Shown: positions 31,666 through 41,972, numbered from the stretch's first letter. The stretch is 64,000 nt of DNA from Diphasiastrum complanatum (GCA_029204225.1 CM055095.1:34497078-34561077), one strand, 5' to 3'. The notes: generated by a model from the sequence alone, not told the origin. Numbers and translations are program-made.

Positions 31666-32287
31666 TGAACGACTCCAAATCTGAAACTTCACTTAAAACC
31701 TAGCTTATCCCGTGCGCAGCAATCAGCAATGTCGATCCCTGACGATTTTCCTACATGTACAAACATCAAAGCACACAAAACATGGTGGAGCTGGCTGCCT
31801 TGTCTCCTCCCATCCTTTGCTGCATAGATTATGATCCGGAATGCCTCTCTCTAGGCTCACTTATGCACAATCCTCAAGCACCCCTTAACCCTGACCTTTC
31901 CTAATGTCGACACATGGCCAATTCCATGCACAGTCGACACTTGCCACTTGGTAGTACCCTAACACATAGGCAAATGAGTAGGCTGACATGTGTCACTCAT
32001 ACACTGGACCAAGTGTCCCTGTGAGCATGTGGCACATGTCATATTTGAACGGTCAACCCTGACATGTGTCACTCATTCACTAGACCAAGTGTCCCAGTGA
32101 GCATATGACAAGTATCCCATTGACTAGTCAACTCTCCTACTTTTTAGGAGGTCAGTCCAGCCACTCCTAGCACGACTCTTTGAGGTCCAATGCCAATTAA
32201 TTACAGTTTATTTACAATTTACTTACAAAACGTACATGTGTCTTTGAAAACTGTAAATAACCGGGACAGGGAGTAAAGGCTCTAACA
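31666..32287 (-). repeat. 3' LTR of decayed chromovirus
   Basis: The plus-strand text runs from TGAACGACTCC to GGCTCTAACA. It matches 34595-35247 closely except for a 30-odd-bp gap near 32167: the partner carries AATAAATGACCCAGTACCCC plus 15 bases, bounded by CTA on both sides. Confidence 0.9.
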
Positions 32288-32299
32288 TCCCTTCCCACT

Positions 32300-33460
32300 C
32301 AAAAAAAGACATCGTCCGCGATGACCAAACTAGGATATTGTGCATGTAAATCATGTGCGGTCTCCCAGGCAACATCTATAAGAGGTCTTCCATGCCAAGC
32401 AACTAGATATATCAAAGATCAAGCGGTTACAAAAACGTTTCTCCCGCCTATCGAATATCCTTGTTGGCACATGGATCTCCTCTCCATGCTCCCAAATAGA
32501 GTCACAACTAACTCACCTCCGTACACCGGAGTTGTCAACAACAACTGGCCTAATCAAGCCTCCTACGATAACCAACATCCCATACTACTGGGGATCGCAC
32601 ACGGCTCTCAATAGCACCACGATTGCTTGTCTTAAATTTTTTCAACTAACTCAAGCATCTTACTCATAGAGTTAGTAATCAACTTTACTAGGAGCTTTGA
32701 GGAACTCCCACCGTAACAAAACTAGTAGGCCTAAAACCATATTGGGCCACCAAAAGTTACAGAGGATCGTCTTATAGGGCCAATCCACACCCGGATGACT
32801 AGCACCAGTACTATCATAACATAAATACAAAATCTCCCTACACAGCCCTTTACTTAATACTAACTGAAATGGGGAGTTTGCCATTTCCTTTAACTATACC
32901 ATCTACTATGGTATAATTTAGGCAAGTGTGAGCAAAGAGATCAGAGCTCTCCTTCTGAGACTCTACTTGGCCAAGATTTACCTCTCTCACAACTTCCTTA
33001 CAATAAACAATGAGGATCCTCTTGCTAAATCTTTTGATCTCAGCAATTAGGTCATTCTCTATGACCACAAAAGACATCTAATACAATATACGAGATAATG
33101 CATCAGGCACATGATTTTTGATATCTTTCATGTATCGAACTTTCATGTGAAATTCTTGCATCAATTCAGCCCACTTGGCTAATTGCAGAAATACATAAAA
33201 ACGTCATGGTCAGAATATACAAACCTGCACCACACAAATAATGCCTCCATACTTTCAAAGCATGGACAATGGCATACAACTCTTTTGAACAGGGTTGAGC
33301 TTCTCACTCACAAAGGCCACTGGCCTACCCTTTTTGGAACTCACACACGTGAGTACCCCAAGCGATGTAGAGTTTTTGTACTACGTGCCAACATATCCCA
33401 AGTACCACATCAAAACATGCCAAACACATTATCTTTATATCCAACTTCTTAACCTAACTT
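32300..33460 (-). pseudogene. Chromovirus RNase H, integrase zinc domain and chromodomain remnants
   Basis: Minus-strand pieces from the high end. RNase H: RPVAFVSEKLNP and KELYAIVHALKVWRHYLCGA (about 33360-33240). Post-RNase H spacer: DLFAHTCLNYTIVDGIVKGN (about 32950-32890). Integrase zinc domain: GASHPGVDWPYKTILCNFWW (about 32810-32750). After loss of the catalytic core, a C-terminal chromodomain: IYLVAWHGRPLIDVAWETAH, then DLHAQYPSLVIADDVFFEWE (about 32420-32295), matching the YLVKWKG...ATWE...FPSL pattern of chromovirus integrases. Every piece is in a different frame. Chromodomain coding reads straight into the priming tract at the LTR, as expected for the 3' end of pol. Confidence 0.72.
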
Positions 33461-34320
33461 GAATGGTTAATGGCATATCCACAACCCTGAAACCTCCCCC
33501 AAGTACCCTTTCCATGAGCCCTAATGACTATGTACCAGTACAGGAATGGTTGCATGCCCACAGTCAACCTTTCAATCTAAGTCAAGTACATTATGAGAGG
33601 ACCTAGTGTCAAGCAGAACACACATTCATACCACACAACTGTCCAGTCATAACAATCAAAGCAGCAATAGCAATAAAGATCGTTGGACCCTTCTGAACAT
33701 CGGATTGCCCATACAATCGTTGTCCCTAGAAGCTAGAACTGCTTGTCGCACTGAAGGACCACACTGAAGAACGTTGACCTCTTTGAACATTAGACCGCCC
33801 ATACAATCCTTTGTCCTCGGAAGCCCTGCTCCTCCTTTCATGTCACTTGAAACTTGCCTTTGCACAAATTGACTTTAATCCTTTTGAGCCTATGGTTACC
33901 CCAAGAGCCAAAAAACTGCCTGAACCTTACTATCGTGTTTCAACAACAGAGCTATCTGAACTGCTCCTTGAAGGGTACGAGTCTGCTTCTTTACAACAAA
34001 AGGTTTTGAGACTTCCATGCAAGCCCTCCACAAAATGAAACACTTAAACAATCATACCGCTTTCGGTTCTTGTGAGGATCTTGATGTCTTTAGCATTCAA
34101 GAATTTGTTGAAAAATCACCTCCATAGAATCCACCTTGGCTGCCACTTCCTCAATTCTCAGTACCTCGGTGCTAGAACCCTCCAACGAATCCGTGTTTAC
34201 AGTGTTGCAAACATGTCCACCTGCTTAGAGGTCAAAATTTTTAGCAAAAAAGAGTTTCTTGATTTGGTTCCGCAACTGTAACCTGATTTCAATTTGCAGC
34301 AGCAACCTAATTCTGAGCCC
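33461..34320. other. Internal chromovirus DNA without recognisable domain
   Basis: This lies where gag, protease and RT should be. One minus-strand phrase near 34120 (VDSMEVIFQQILEC) might be a gag coiled-coil start. Otherwise the translation is full of stops. The two short segments 33690-33720 and 33785-33815 repeat the phrase CCCATACAATC and adjoining words. Confidence 0.5.
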
Positions 34321-34324
34321 GCTT

Positions 34325-34575
34325 CCGAATTCTGAAATCTGATTCTGATTCTGAGTTCTGTAATCTGATCCCGATTCTGAAATCGAAATCTGATCCAAAA
34401 TCTGAAATCTGATCCTGCGTCGTAACTGAAATTTGATCTTGATTTACAGCTGAGATCTGAAATTTGATCCTGATTCATAGCTAAACTTTGATCATGATCC
34501 ACGATGTTGAAATTTGATTCTGATCCGCGTCGCTGAAATCTGATTCTAATTTTGCAACCCTCTTCTGAACGTAAA
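34325..34575 (-). repeat. Leader repeats GATCAGATTTCAG in decayed chromovirus
   Basis: On the minus strand directly after the primer site, the words GATCAGATTTCAG, GATCAAATTTCAG and AATCAGATTTCAG recur about eight times in 250 bp with spacers of 8-25 bp (GACGCGGATC, TCGTGGATCATGATC and others). It gives a Ser/Asp/Gln/Arg-rich open frame that is best explained by repetition. Confidence 0.75.
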
Positions 34576-34580
34576 CCTAG

Positions 34581-34592
34581 GCTCCGATACCA
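34581..34592 (-). other. Primer binding site of decayed chromovirus
   Basis: On the minus strand TGGTATCGGAGC is one mismatch from the initiator tRNA-Met complement and lies two bases inside the LTR end (...CTGACA). Confidence 0.85.
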
Positions 34593-34594
34593 AA

Positions 34595-35247
34595 TGTCAG
34601 ACTCCAAATCTAAAACTGCACTTAAAACCTAGCTTATCCCGTGCGCAGCAATCAGCAATGTCAATCCCTGACAATTTTACTGCATGTACAAACATCAAAG
34701 CACACAAAACATGGTGGAGCTGGCTGCCTTGTCTCCTCCCAACCTTTGTTGCATAGATTATGATCCGGAATGCCTCTCTCTAGGCTCACTTATGCACAAT
34801 CCTCAAGCACCCCTTAACCCTGACCTTTTCTAACGTCAACACATGGCCAATTCCATGCACAGTCGACACTTGTCACTTGGTAGTGCCCTAATACATAGGC
34901 AAGTGAGTAGGCTGACATGTGTCACTCATACACTGGACCAAGTGTCTCTGTGAGCATGTGGCACGTGTCATATTTGACCGGTCAACCCTAACATGTGTCA
35001 CTCATTCACTAGACCAAGTGTCCCAGTGAGCATATGACAAGTGTCCCATTGACTAGTCAACTCTCCTACTTTTTAGGAGGTCAGTCCAGCCACTCCTAAT
35101 AAATGACCCAGTACCCCATGCCAAAGCTAAGCACGACTCTTTGAGGTCCAATGCCAATTAATTACAATTTAATTACAATTTACTTACAAAACATACATGT
35201 GTCTTTGAAAACTATAAATAACTGGGACATGGAGTAAAAGCTCTAAC
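34595..35247 (-). repeat. 5' LTR of decayed chromovirus
   Basis: Plus-strand TGTCAGACTCC to AAGCTCTAAC; the terminal A is replaced at the junction with copia DNA. Partner of 31666-32287, with perhaps two to three dozen differences and the indel described there. Confidence 0.9.
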
Positions 35248-36066
35248 GAGATCCCTCTCCATCACTTGCAATAGTGTCTTCCTTCTCATTGGAGATGTTG
35301 GCTTGCTTGAGTTGATTCTTCTTCTTGAAACAATTGGTGGCATAATGAATTAATGAGTGCTAAACAACAGTTTTTCTCTATCAAACCAAAGATAAAGCAT
35401 TCTGTATGCAAGATTTGCCACAATAAAAGCACTTGATCATCTTCTTCTTGAGCTTAGATATAGAAGCACTAGAGGAATCATCTTCCTCCTCATCTTTGTC
35501 TTTGGCTTTGGCTTTGTCCTTGCTTAAGGATTGTTGATGTTGGTTCTTGCTCCTCCCTTTGTACTTGTCCTTGACAAATAAAGCTTTGCCATCATTATGA
35601 TTGAGAGAAAGCTTGTCCATCCTCAAGAGTTTGTACTCTTGTCTTGATTCTTCAAAAATAAGCACACTTTGAAGGGTTTCCAATCTTGGTAGCTCCTCCT
35701 TAATGGCATAGGATTGGACAAGGTTGTCAAATTCATTTCTCAAGCCATTAAGAATGACTTGGACTAGTTCACTTTGATTGATAGAATCACCAATGCATGC
35801 AAGCTCCCTATGAATATCCTTGACTCTCAAAACATAATTAGATGCACTCTCATCACTCTTTTGACTACTTTAGAAGACTTGATTTCTAAGAGTGGGGAGC
35901 CTAGAGGTGTTCTTAGCCACATAGATAGTCTTGAGACAATCCCAAGCTTATTTGGTTGTAGTGCAAGTACTTATCTCCCTCAATATCTCATTAGAGACAT
36001 TCATCTTAATGTAGTGGAGAGCCATACTAGCTCTCTTCCATCCTCAACTTTCATATTGAATAACTG
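35248..36066 (-). pseudogene. Copia gag fragment, second copy of the C1 family
   Basis: The minus-strand frame 35830-35381 repeats C1 gag (HRELACIGDSINQSELVQVI, ESRQEYKLLRMDKLSLNHND, KDEEEDDSSSASISKLKKK) up to the zinc knuckle, which is broken after CFYCGK by a foreign 70-bp insertion (about 35348-35418) before the remaining C1-like text at 35248-35347. Toward the gag start, about 85 bp corresponding to C1 25571-25654 are missing near 36037, where AGCTCTCTT joins CCATCCTCA. It ends at about 36066. The left edge is the LTR junction at 35247. Confidence 0.87.
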
Positions 36067-37344
36067 GAAGTGGACAATCTCTCACTTGGTTCCAACAAGA
36101 ATGAACCCATTGAAGCCATCTAAAGTGAAATCAACTCAAATGATGAACAAAAAAGTTAGAGACACAACTACTGCCCATTTTGAAGAGAGAAATCGCCTAA
36201 CTGTCGAATGGAATGAAGTCCTTCAAACATCTTCATAGACTCCAAATTCTATCATTCGAGCTGTCGACAATTTTGGTTTGAGTCTCCTACTACTCGAAAC
36301 TGCCTGTGATATAGAATATAGTGGCCTCACTTGCCCACTACGACAATTCATTGCCTCTTAATAAGTGCATAGCAATGGCTATTCTATGCCTTGGAAGAAA
36401 ATAGCCATGTCTCAATAGTTTAAGCAAGTAGGAAGGAGTTTAAAAGACATGAAAATTAAGCTCAACTTCTCAAAAGCTGGAGTTTTAGGCCTTAGAGAAA
36501 TTAGGCCCAATTCACATTGCCTTAAATATAAGCCTTTGGCAAATGTATAGAAACATATTATTTTAAGGTTGTGAAGCAAATGCCTTTAGCAATGACTAGT
36601 GCCCTTGCAAAAGTCTAGGCAACAAATGGGCCCCAGTGCCATAAAAAACAGATTTGACCAGATTTACACTTTGAGCAATAAATACAACTATGAATATGCT
36701 AGGCATTGCGATAAAACGAAAAGGCTTAAGATTCAGCAGTTAAAAGCCAAAAACTTTAATAATTGTCAAAACCATGCCACCACAATTGTATTATCTATTT
36801 TTGAGATTCGAGTGAGTTGGTCAGTGTCTCGTTCACTGACGCTAAGCTCAATCGTTGTGTTCTGCTCATTGGCAGATTTTCATGCGCATCTATTCTCTCT
36901 ATTTTTCGTCTCTCTATCGTCATTTTCTTGTTGATAAAAAATGTGTATTTATCTCCACTGTGTGGAGTCTACAAGACAATTAAACAAAGACTTACAAGAC
37001 AAGTCAACACTAATCAACTACTTAGTTATTCTCTGTTATTGCTAACTCTTTTAACTGAGCGTGAAGTACAATACACCACGCTCGTCGAGCTGCCAGTTGA
37101 CAGCGCGAATTGTTTTTCTTCGTCTTCGTTTCCTTTCATTTTGTGTCTTTTGTTTCGTGTTTTCTGGTCTTCGAGGTATGTTCGACCTTTGGGGCATGTT
37201 CGACATTCGAACTTCGCTTCGTTTTGCTTCGTCACCTTCGCAACAAAGTTGTAGGAGTTCACAATTTTTGACAATGATGGTGAGTGTGCAATCAAAGGGA
37301 TTGGTACAATTCCTATTTCTCTCTCCACAAATAGGAATGTTCAT
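36067..37344. other. Interval without assigned gene
   Basis: No retroelement domain. On the minus strand 37328-37026 is open for about 100 codons with a basic stretch (RNKRHKMKGNEDEEKQ) and a CRTCPKGRTYLED segment. It might be an exon of the unit described next. The rest is AT-rich. Confidence 0.35.
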
Positions 37345-38223
37345 TCAAAGGATCGGGATGCCTTGTTTCCACTCGGATATTCTCATATCTTGAGGGATGG
37401 GAGCAAGTGCTGGCTGAGTGGATTTCTTTTTCAACAAAGATGACCCTTTTGAAATCTGTTCTTTTATTTTGAACTTCTCCCAATTGTCAAAGATCTTGTC
37501 AACAAGATCCCAAATTTGAAAAAAAAAATCTCTATGTAAGTTTTTAAAAAATGACATTTTAGCTCAAGAAAATTTAAATAACAAAAAACGTAGAACTTGA
37601 AATTACCTGTCTAGTATGAAAGGTCAGCTAAAAGAATTATTATATTTAGCTAGAGAAGAAGATGGATTCTACTCATCAAAGAGAAGTCCGGTCTCCTGAG
37701 CACAAAGGCACTTTAATTGTATGTTCGTTTTATCTCATTCATTGTGGAGTATGAGGTGCTCCTTGTGAAAGAACCCGACTCTCTGTATGATGGTCATCTT
37801 CAATCTGTATTCTTAGTCGATGTTGTGATCCCAACTTGAAGCTTAGCCTCCTCAACAGTCAATCCAATAAAAACGATTGCAGTAACCTGCCTAAACGACT
37901 AGATGTGGGGATACTTAACATAAAGTCCTTTTATGGCTTGTAAGCTATGAATTCCACCCAAAACAAAAACTTTATAAGAATCTATACATTGGATATCAAA
38001 CTCTACTACTAAGGCACAGTCAACAGGGTCAAAAAGGACAAATCGTAAGATTTTGTAAATGTGATGGGTTGGATTCTTTGACTTCCATAGGCCTATTACC
38101 AGTGTCACATTGTTCAATATCTAAGATAAATGTAGTTTCTTGAATTTTCTTAGTTTCACGAATAAGTGTTTTCATTTTGGCAACATTAATTAGGGCCCTT
38201 TTGGACTCAAAAAGGGCCCCCAA
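37345..38223 (-). pseudogene. Decayed reading frame with ParB-like nucleotide-binding signature
   Basis: Three minus-strand segments, in order: FILDIEQCDTGNRPMEVKES NPSHLQNL (about 38130-38050), FDPVDCALVVEFDIQCIDSY then KVFVLGGIHSLQAIKGLYVKYP (about 38040-37910), and QVTAIVFIGLTVEEAKLQVG (about 37890-37830). The pattern NRP...H...L followed by a beta strand, GG(I/N)H...A.K and GLT.EEA is that of ParB/sulfiredoxin-fold proteins that occur as uncharacterised families in eukaryotes. A frameshift and in-frame stops interrupt it. A CAG|GTAATTTC donor-like site (about 37613) and a further Trp/Lys-rich frame (IWDLVDKIFDNWEKFKIK, 37557-37345) suggest an intron-containing gene. The family call is tentative; it is not a retroelement domain I know. 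Confidence 0.4.
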
Positions 38224-38407
38224 AGTGAGCCAACTCTTGCTTAATCCACTATGATTAGTGTCACTAATCTTGCCTATGTGGCATTTAACCCTTGGGTATA
38301 ATAGGGGTTAAAGGCTAGTCCATGCAGGTTTAATGGCTAGTAAACATAGGGTAAATTGGGGTTATACTCATAGGTCAAAGGTCAAGGCCATTAATTAAAG
38401 CACATTT

Positions 38408-38735
38408 CAAATTTCAAAGTCCAATATGCCTTTCAGTTACCCTTCCCAATTTTTCCTTTGAAGAATGAAGTTTACACTAGAACCATAGTACCTCTCAAAT
38501 GTACATGTTTTTTAATCTTCAAAGAAATGTGCAAACTTGAAAAATAATTTTGAAAAAGGCATGTCGAATGTGACAACTAGTATAGGCCCCTCTAATTAGT
38601 AAAAAGACAAAAAAAAGACTCTTTGAGTTTATTACACCTGTTTCAAAGTCCAATATTCCTTTCAGTTGCCCTTCCCAATTTTTCCTTTGAAGAATGAAGT
38701 TACACTACAACATAGTACCATTCAAATGTACTTCA
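38408..38735 (+). repeat. Direct duplication, about 95 bp, period 233 bp
   Basis: TTTCAAAGTCCAATATGCCT... at 38408 and TTTCAAAGTCCAATATTCCT... at 38641 share about 95 bp, including CCCTTCCCAATTTTTCCTTT and GAAGAATGAAGT, with several indels. Confidence 0.9.
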
Positions 38736-38879
38736 AAAATAACTTTGAAAAAAATTATGTTTTGAAGGGCAATATGGGTACTAAAATTTACAAGTTTAGC
38801 TTTTCACAATGCATTGGTACAAACAAGGAGTAAAAGAAATTTTGACTTATATAACTTAGTTACATTGAACCGAGGTAAC

Positions 38880-39738
38880 TATTGGAGGGTTTGCGGATCC
38901 CAAGGCAATCCTAACCCTCGTTAATAAGTGAGAGGGATTTGGCATCATGCGTGTGTAAGTCGAACCCGATGATCACATAGTTATTTGATTATAAAGTTAA
39001 TAAAATGACTTTAGGTCTTTTTGTGGGACTTTTAATGTTGCAGGGCCTAAAAGTCAAGTTCGTGAATAAAATAAGGGTTCCCACCAAAATTCAATCTCAA
39101 ATTGGGTCCTCCAATTAATAAATGGGTTCCCTAAACTTTTTAAATACTTAGGTTAAAATTAGCCAATAGGAATTGGGGTGCCCATCTCCTTAATTCCACT
39201 ATATAAGTGGAAATTTCAAATCGTTGTACATGTTCTCTCTTCATTTCAATACAAGCAACCCAACAGGGTTGGCTTAGCTGGTTAGCTTGGCATCCAAAGT
39301 TTCTTTGGTCCCAGGTTCGAGCCTCCTCTTGGAAACCAAGAAGCATTTCAATACAAGCAGGTTGGCCCTCTTATGGAATGGATCAGAAATGTCCTTGCTC
39401 TCTATCTCTTTCCCTCCATCTCTCATGCTTTCTTTGTGTTTGCTAATTGTTGGATTTGATACTTATTGGGATTGCTAATTCTTATGCTTTTTGTGAGAGA
39501 GAAAGAGAAAGAGAAGAGTAAGTTTCTATCTTTGAGGATTTAGTGTTAATGGATGTAGGGTTAATGGTTAGTGTTAATGGACCTTAGTGTTAGATGTGGA
39601 TTGTATGCACATGATGGAATTTGGATTATGCTATTACTGTCATGGGAACGAACCTCCGTATGACAACTAACCTCATCTCCTTGATGCTTGTGAGCTTGGA
39701 TCTAGGGTTGAGGCTAGGATAAGAAATAGCTCACTACA
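38880..39738 (+). repeat. 5' LTR of Tat-type element C, with SINE insertion
   Basis: It starts ACTATTGGAGGGTTTGCGG and ends CACTACA before a tRNA-Asp-type primer site. It matches 54676-55198 (ACTATTGGAGGGTTTATGG...), the interrupted 3' LTR, through AATAAGTGAGAGGGATTTGGC and GCAGGGCCTAAAWGTCAAG. A TATATAA box is at 39200-39206. The remainder after 39490 has no counterpart at 55.2 kb because element B cuts that copy. A 102-bp extra segment (39258-39359) is a SINE plus its target duplication. Confidence 0.88.
39242..39359 (+). mobile_element. tRNA-derived SINE (86 bp) with 16-bp target site duplication
   Basis: CATTTCAATACAAGCA occurs perfectly at 39242-39257 and 39344-39359. Between them, 39258-39343 has a pol III A box TGGCTTAGCTGG (39270-39281) and a B box GGTTCGAGCC (39314-39323), 33 bp apart, then a short tail CTCTTGGAAACCAAGAAG. 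The homologous LTR at about 55030-55050 reads TCTCATTTCAATAAAGCAGA without insertion. It is not a functional tRNA gene: the acceptor arms cannot pair. Confidence 0.82.
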
Positions 39739-39742
39739 ATTT

Positions 39743-39760
39743 TGGCGCCGTTACTGGGGA
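39743..39760 (+). other. Primer binding site of element C
   Basis: TGGCGCCGTTACTGGGGA differs by two bases from the TGGCGCCGTTGCCGGGGA site typical of plant Tat/Athila-type gypsy elements (tRNA-Asp complement). Four bases (ATTT) separate it from the LTR end. Confidence 0.88.
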
Positions 39761-40900
39761 GCTACGCCAATTTTTCATATTGCAGCATGTTTGGATGGAT
39801 GTTAGCTTGCATTAGACATCTTGTTTTGGCATGAGTAGGGTTAAAATTGTATTTTAGGATCAGATTGAGAGTGATTTTGCTTGATTTGAGTGGATATTCT
39901 TGTTTGAAATCTATTCTAATTGTTGAGAAGGAAAAGCTATTCAGATCATCATTCTTAAAATCCATTTGGATCTAAGAAATTAAAAACAACAACAAAAATC
40001 GGTCATTTCTATCAGATTTGATAAAAAATGAGACAAAATCATCATCAAGCTTGATAACTTTTCACCTGCTTACAAGAAACCTTCGTCGAGTTGTAGCTTC
40101 GATTTCACTCACAAAACCTTCAGATTGAAAGGCGAAGTTAATTCCTAGCAACTTTGCAAAAAAATTAGAAAAACCAAAAAAAAATACCCAAAAACCACCA
40201 AAATCCTAAAATATATAGAAAAAGAACCTTCGCCCGATTCAATGTGCATAAGTGTGATTCAGATCTATCTATTGCCAGGTCAGCAAAAAATAATACCAAA
40301 AATAGAAGGCCAAAGTGATTGTTCATCTAGTTGTTGGTAACCTTTTGTGGAAGGTTTAACACCTTAGCCGAAATCTAGAAAAACCTTCGCCAAAAACTTC
40401 GCCAGAATCTGTGTCAGTCCTACTTACGTTTTTTGATAATCAGTGAGTTGGGCGAATGTTAAGCCAAGGCCATTTGTCATATTGACTTATTTTTGTCAAA
40501 AAAGGCTCTTTTTTACAAAAATAACAATATTACTTTTGCAACCTTTGCTGAAACCTTCACTGACTCTTCTGAGAATTTTATTTATAGTAAAACATCATTT
40601 TTGAGTTCGACGAAGGTTAGATCTGTCATGATCATTCAGAAATTCTATTTTAATTCTCGCGAAACTACAAAACCCTTATTGTTCGCCAAAAAGAACCTTT
40701 GCCAATTCTACCCTAGTTTCATCTATCTCAAATTTATCCACTTTAAAGTCGACGAAGGTTATTTTTATTAGATTTGTCAAAAAACAGCCAAATCAGTGAT
40801 TTTTTATCAAAATAGCAGTGAAGAACCTTCGTCCATTCTATTTTTAGATTCTAATCTACCAGATCTAGCCACTGTCAAATTTCTGAGACATTTTGTTATA
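39761..40900 (+). repeat. Element C leader with dispersed AACCTTCGCC motifs
   Basis: Non-coding leader. The ten-base word AACCTTCGCC or close variants occurs at about 40078, 40225, 40382, 40395 and 40824, and in inverse orientation (GACGAAGGTT) at 40609 and 40751; weaker forms are at 40345, 40549 and 40692. The same word recurs after integrase of element C (51225-51470). Gag is not found: the element is interrupted by minus-strand DNA after about 40.9 kb. Confidence 0.7.
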
Positions 40901-41236
40901 TTCTTGATTTGATTTTGAAGAAGCCTTGGTTTGAGCAAATCAGAAAGTTATGAGGTCTGATAGGTGTTTTTGGGCTCTTTTCTGGACAGTTTGTCAAAAC
41001 TACATGGTTTTTTCTGATTTTTCTGATTTCTAGGATTTATGGAAGGGATAGGGTGCTGAGATCTAATGTTTTTCACCTCTAAATCTCCCTCCACAGATCA
41101 TACAAACAACAACTCATGAAAAAACAACAAATCTAAACTCTACTCCACACTAAACTACCCCCCACACATCCATTCCACAAGCAAAAATCACAAGATGAAT
41201 GCATGCAAGCTAAAAAGCTAGAAAATGCTAATCTAT

Positions 41237-41254
41237 TCCCCGGCAACAGCGCCA
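41237..41254 (-). other. Primer binding site of a third Tat-type element (minus)
   Basis: On the minus strand TGGCGCTGTTGCCGGGGA is one mismatch from the tRNA-Asp-type site. The LTR end (CGCTACA) lies six bases upstream. The leader to its left (41236 to about 40950) resembles that of elements A/B only loosely (GTAGTTTAGTGTGGAGTAGA). Confidence 0.87.
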
Positions 41255-41260
41255 AAAAAT

Positions 41261-41972
41261 TGTAGCGGCCTTTGTTCACCTGTCACGCATAGATTCGTTC
41301 CCAAGGGAATAGTGCTTCCCTTGCAAAGTTAGCTTGCAAATCCTACTCTAACCACACCTAGATTAACCACATCTAACTATCCACCCTACTTTAACCACAA
41401 GCATGAGAAGGAAGAATAGATTACAATGGGGGAGGTGCTTACATCCTATCCTCTCTACTCTCTTAGAAATCATTAACAACATGCAAGTAGAGAGAAGAAG
41501 CAAATGGAAAGCAAATACAAAATGCAAAAACATGAGAGAGAGAGAGAGAGGGGGGGGGGGGAAGGAAGCAAGGATGTTCAAATCTCATTTGGGCATAATC
41601 TCCTCCTATTGAACATGGAAATATGGTACAAAGGGTGCCTTTTTATGGATGGGGAAGGCCCTTGCCCCTTTCTCCTATTGGTTAATTACAATGGCAAGGA
41701 TCCTAATCCAAGCCTCCTAAACTAACACAAAATGAATCTAATGGTTCCTTAAGAAAGCACAAGGGCACTCACATGATTCATGTGAGTTCTAATTTGGGCC
41801 CTTTTAGCTTTTTTATTAACAACTTGACTTGGGGCCTCTAATGTCATTTTAGAGTTTTAGGCCCCTAGTCACTTTCCTAATTCTACAAGTTCTACAAAAT
41901 TGCGTGCTCATTGGGTTGGGCTTATACATGTAGGAAGCCAGTGCCCTCGCACTTATTGCGCCACACAAATGA
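41261..41972 (-). repeat. LTR of third Tat-type element (right border uncertain)
   Basis: Plus-strand TGTAGCGGCC at 41261 is the LTR end. Homology to the LTRs of B and C is seen at CATACAAAGGG/CCTTTTTATGG (TATA region, minus strand CCATAAAAAGG) and at TTGCGTGCTCATTGGGTTGGGCTTATACATG (41915-41935 region). It fades near 41953-41972. A GA/G-rich tract (41532-41560) is inside. It could be the 3' LTR of element A in a tandem arrangement, or a separate insertion. Confidence 0.6.

Larger units (their letters stand above)
31666..35247 (-). mobile_element. Decayed chromovirus with paired LTRs, minus strand
   Basis: Two near-identical 620-650 bp LTRs flank a 2.3-kb internal region. The right LTR (34595-35247) is followed inward by a primer site (34581-34592). 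The left LTR (31666-32287) is preceded on the minus strand by a purine tract (GAGTGGGAAGGGA, 32288-32300). Between them only the leader, RNase H, integrase zinc domain and chromodomain remnants are recognisable; capsid and RT are gone. Left and right flanks show no matching 5-bp duplication (ACGGT versus GAGAT), and the right LTR joins a copia gag fragment directly, so at least one end is rearranged. Confidence 0.85.

Noticed and set aside
31148-31668. Plus-strand frames across the histone region, one of 140 codons
   Set aside because: They are antisense shadows of the minus-strand H3-like frame and contain no recognisable domain.
34197-34607. 136-codon minus-strand frame
   Set aside because: It is the chromovirus leader with GATCAGATTTCAG repeats and overlaps the primer site and LTR end.
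39264-39330. Functional tRNA gene
   Set aside because: A and B boxes are present but the acceptor arms do not pair, the segment is flanked by a perfect 16-bp duplication, and the paired LTR has an empty site, so it is a SINE.
41532-41560. GA/G-rich run as a polypurine priming tract
   Set aside because: It lies inside an LTR, in the wrong position, and is simple-sequence (GA)n(G)n.
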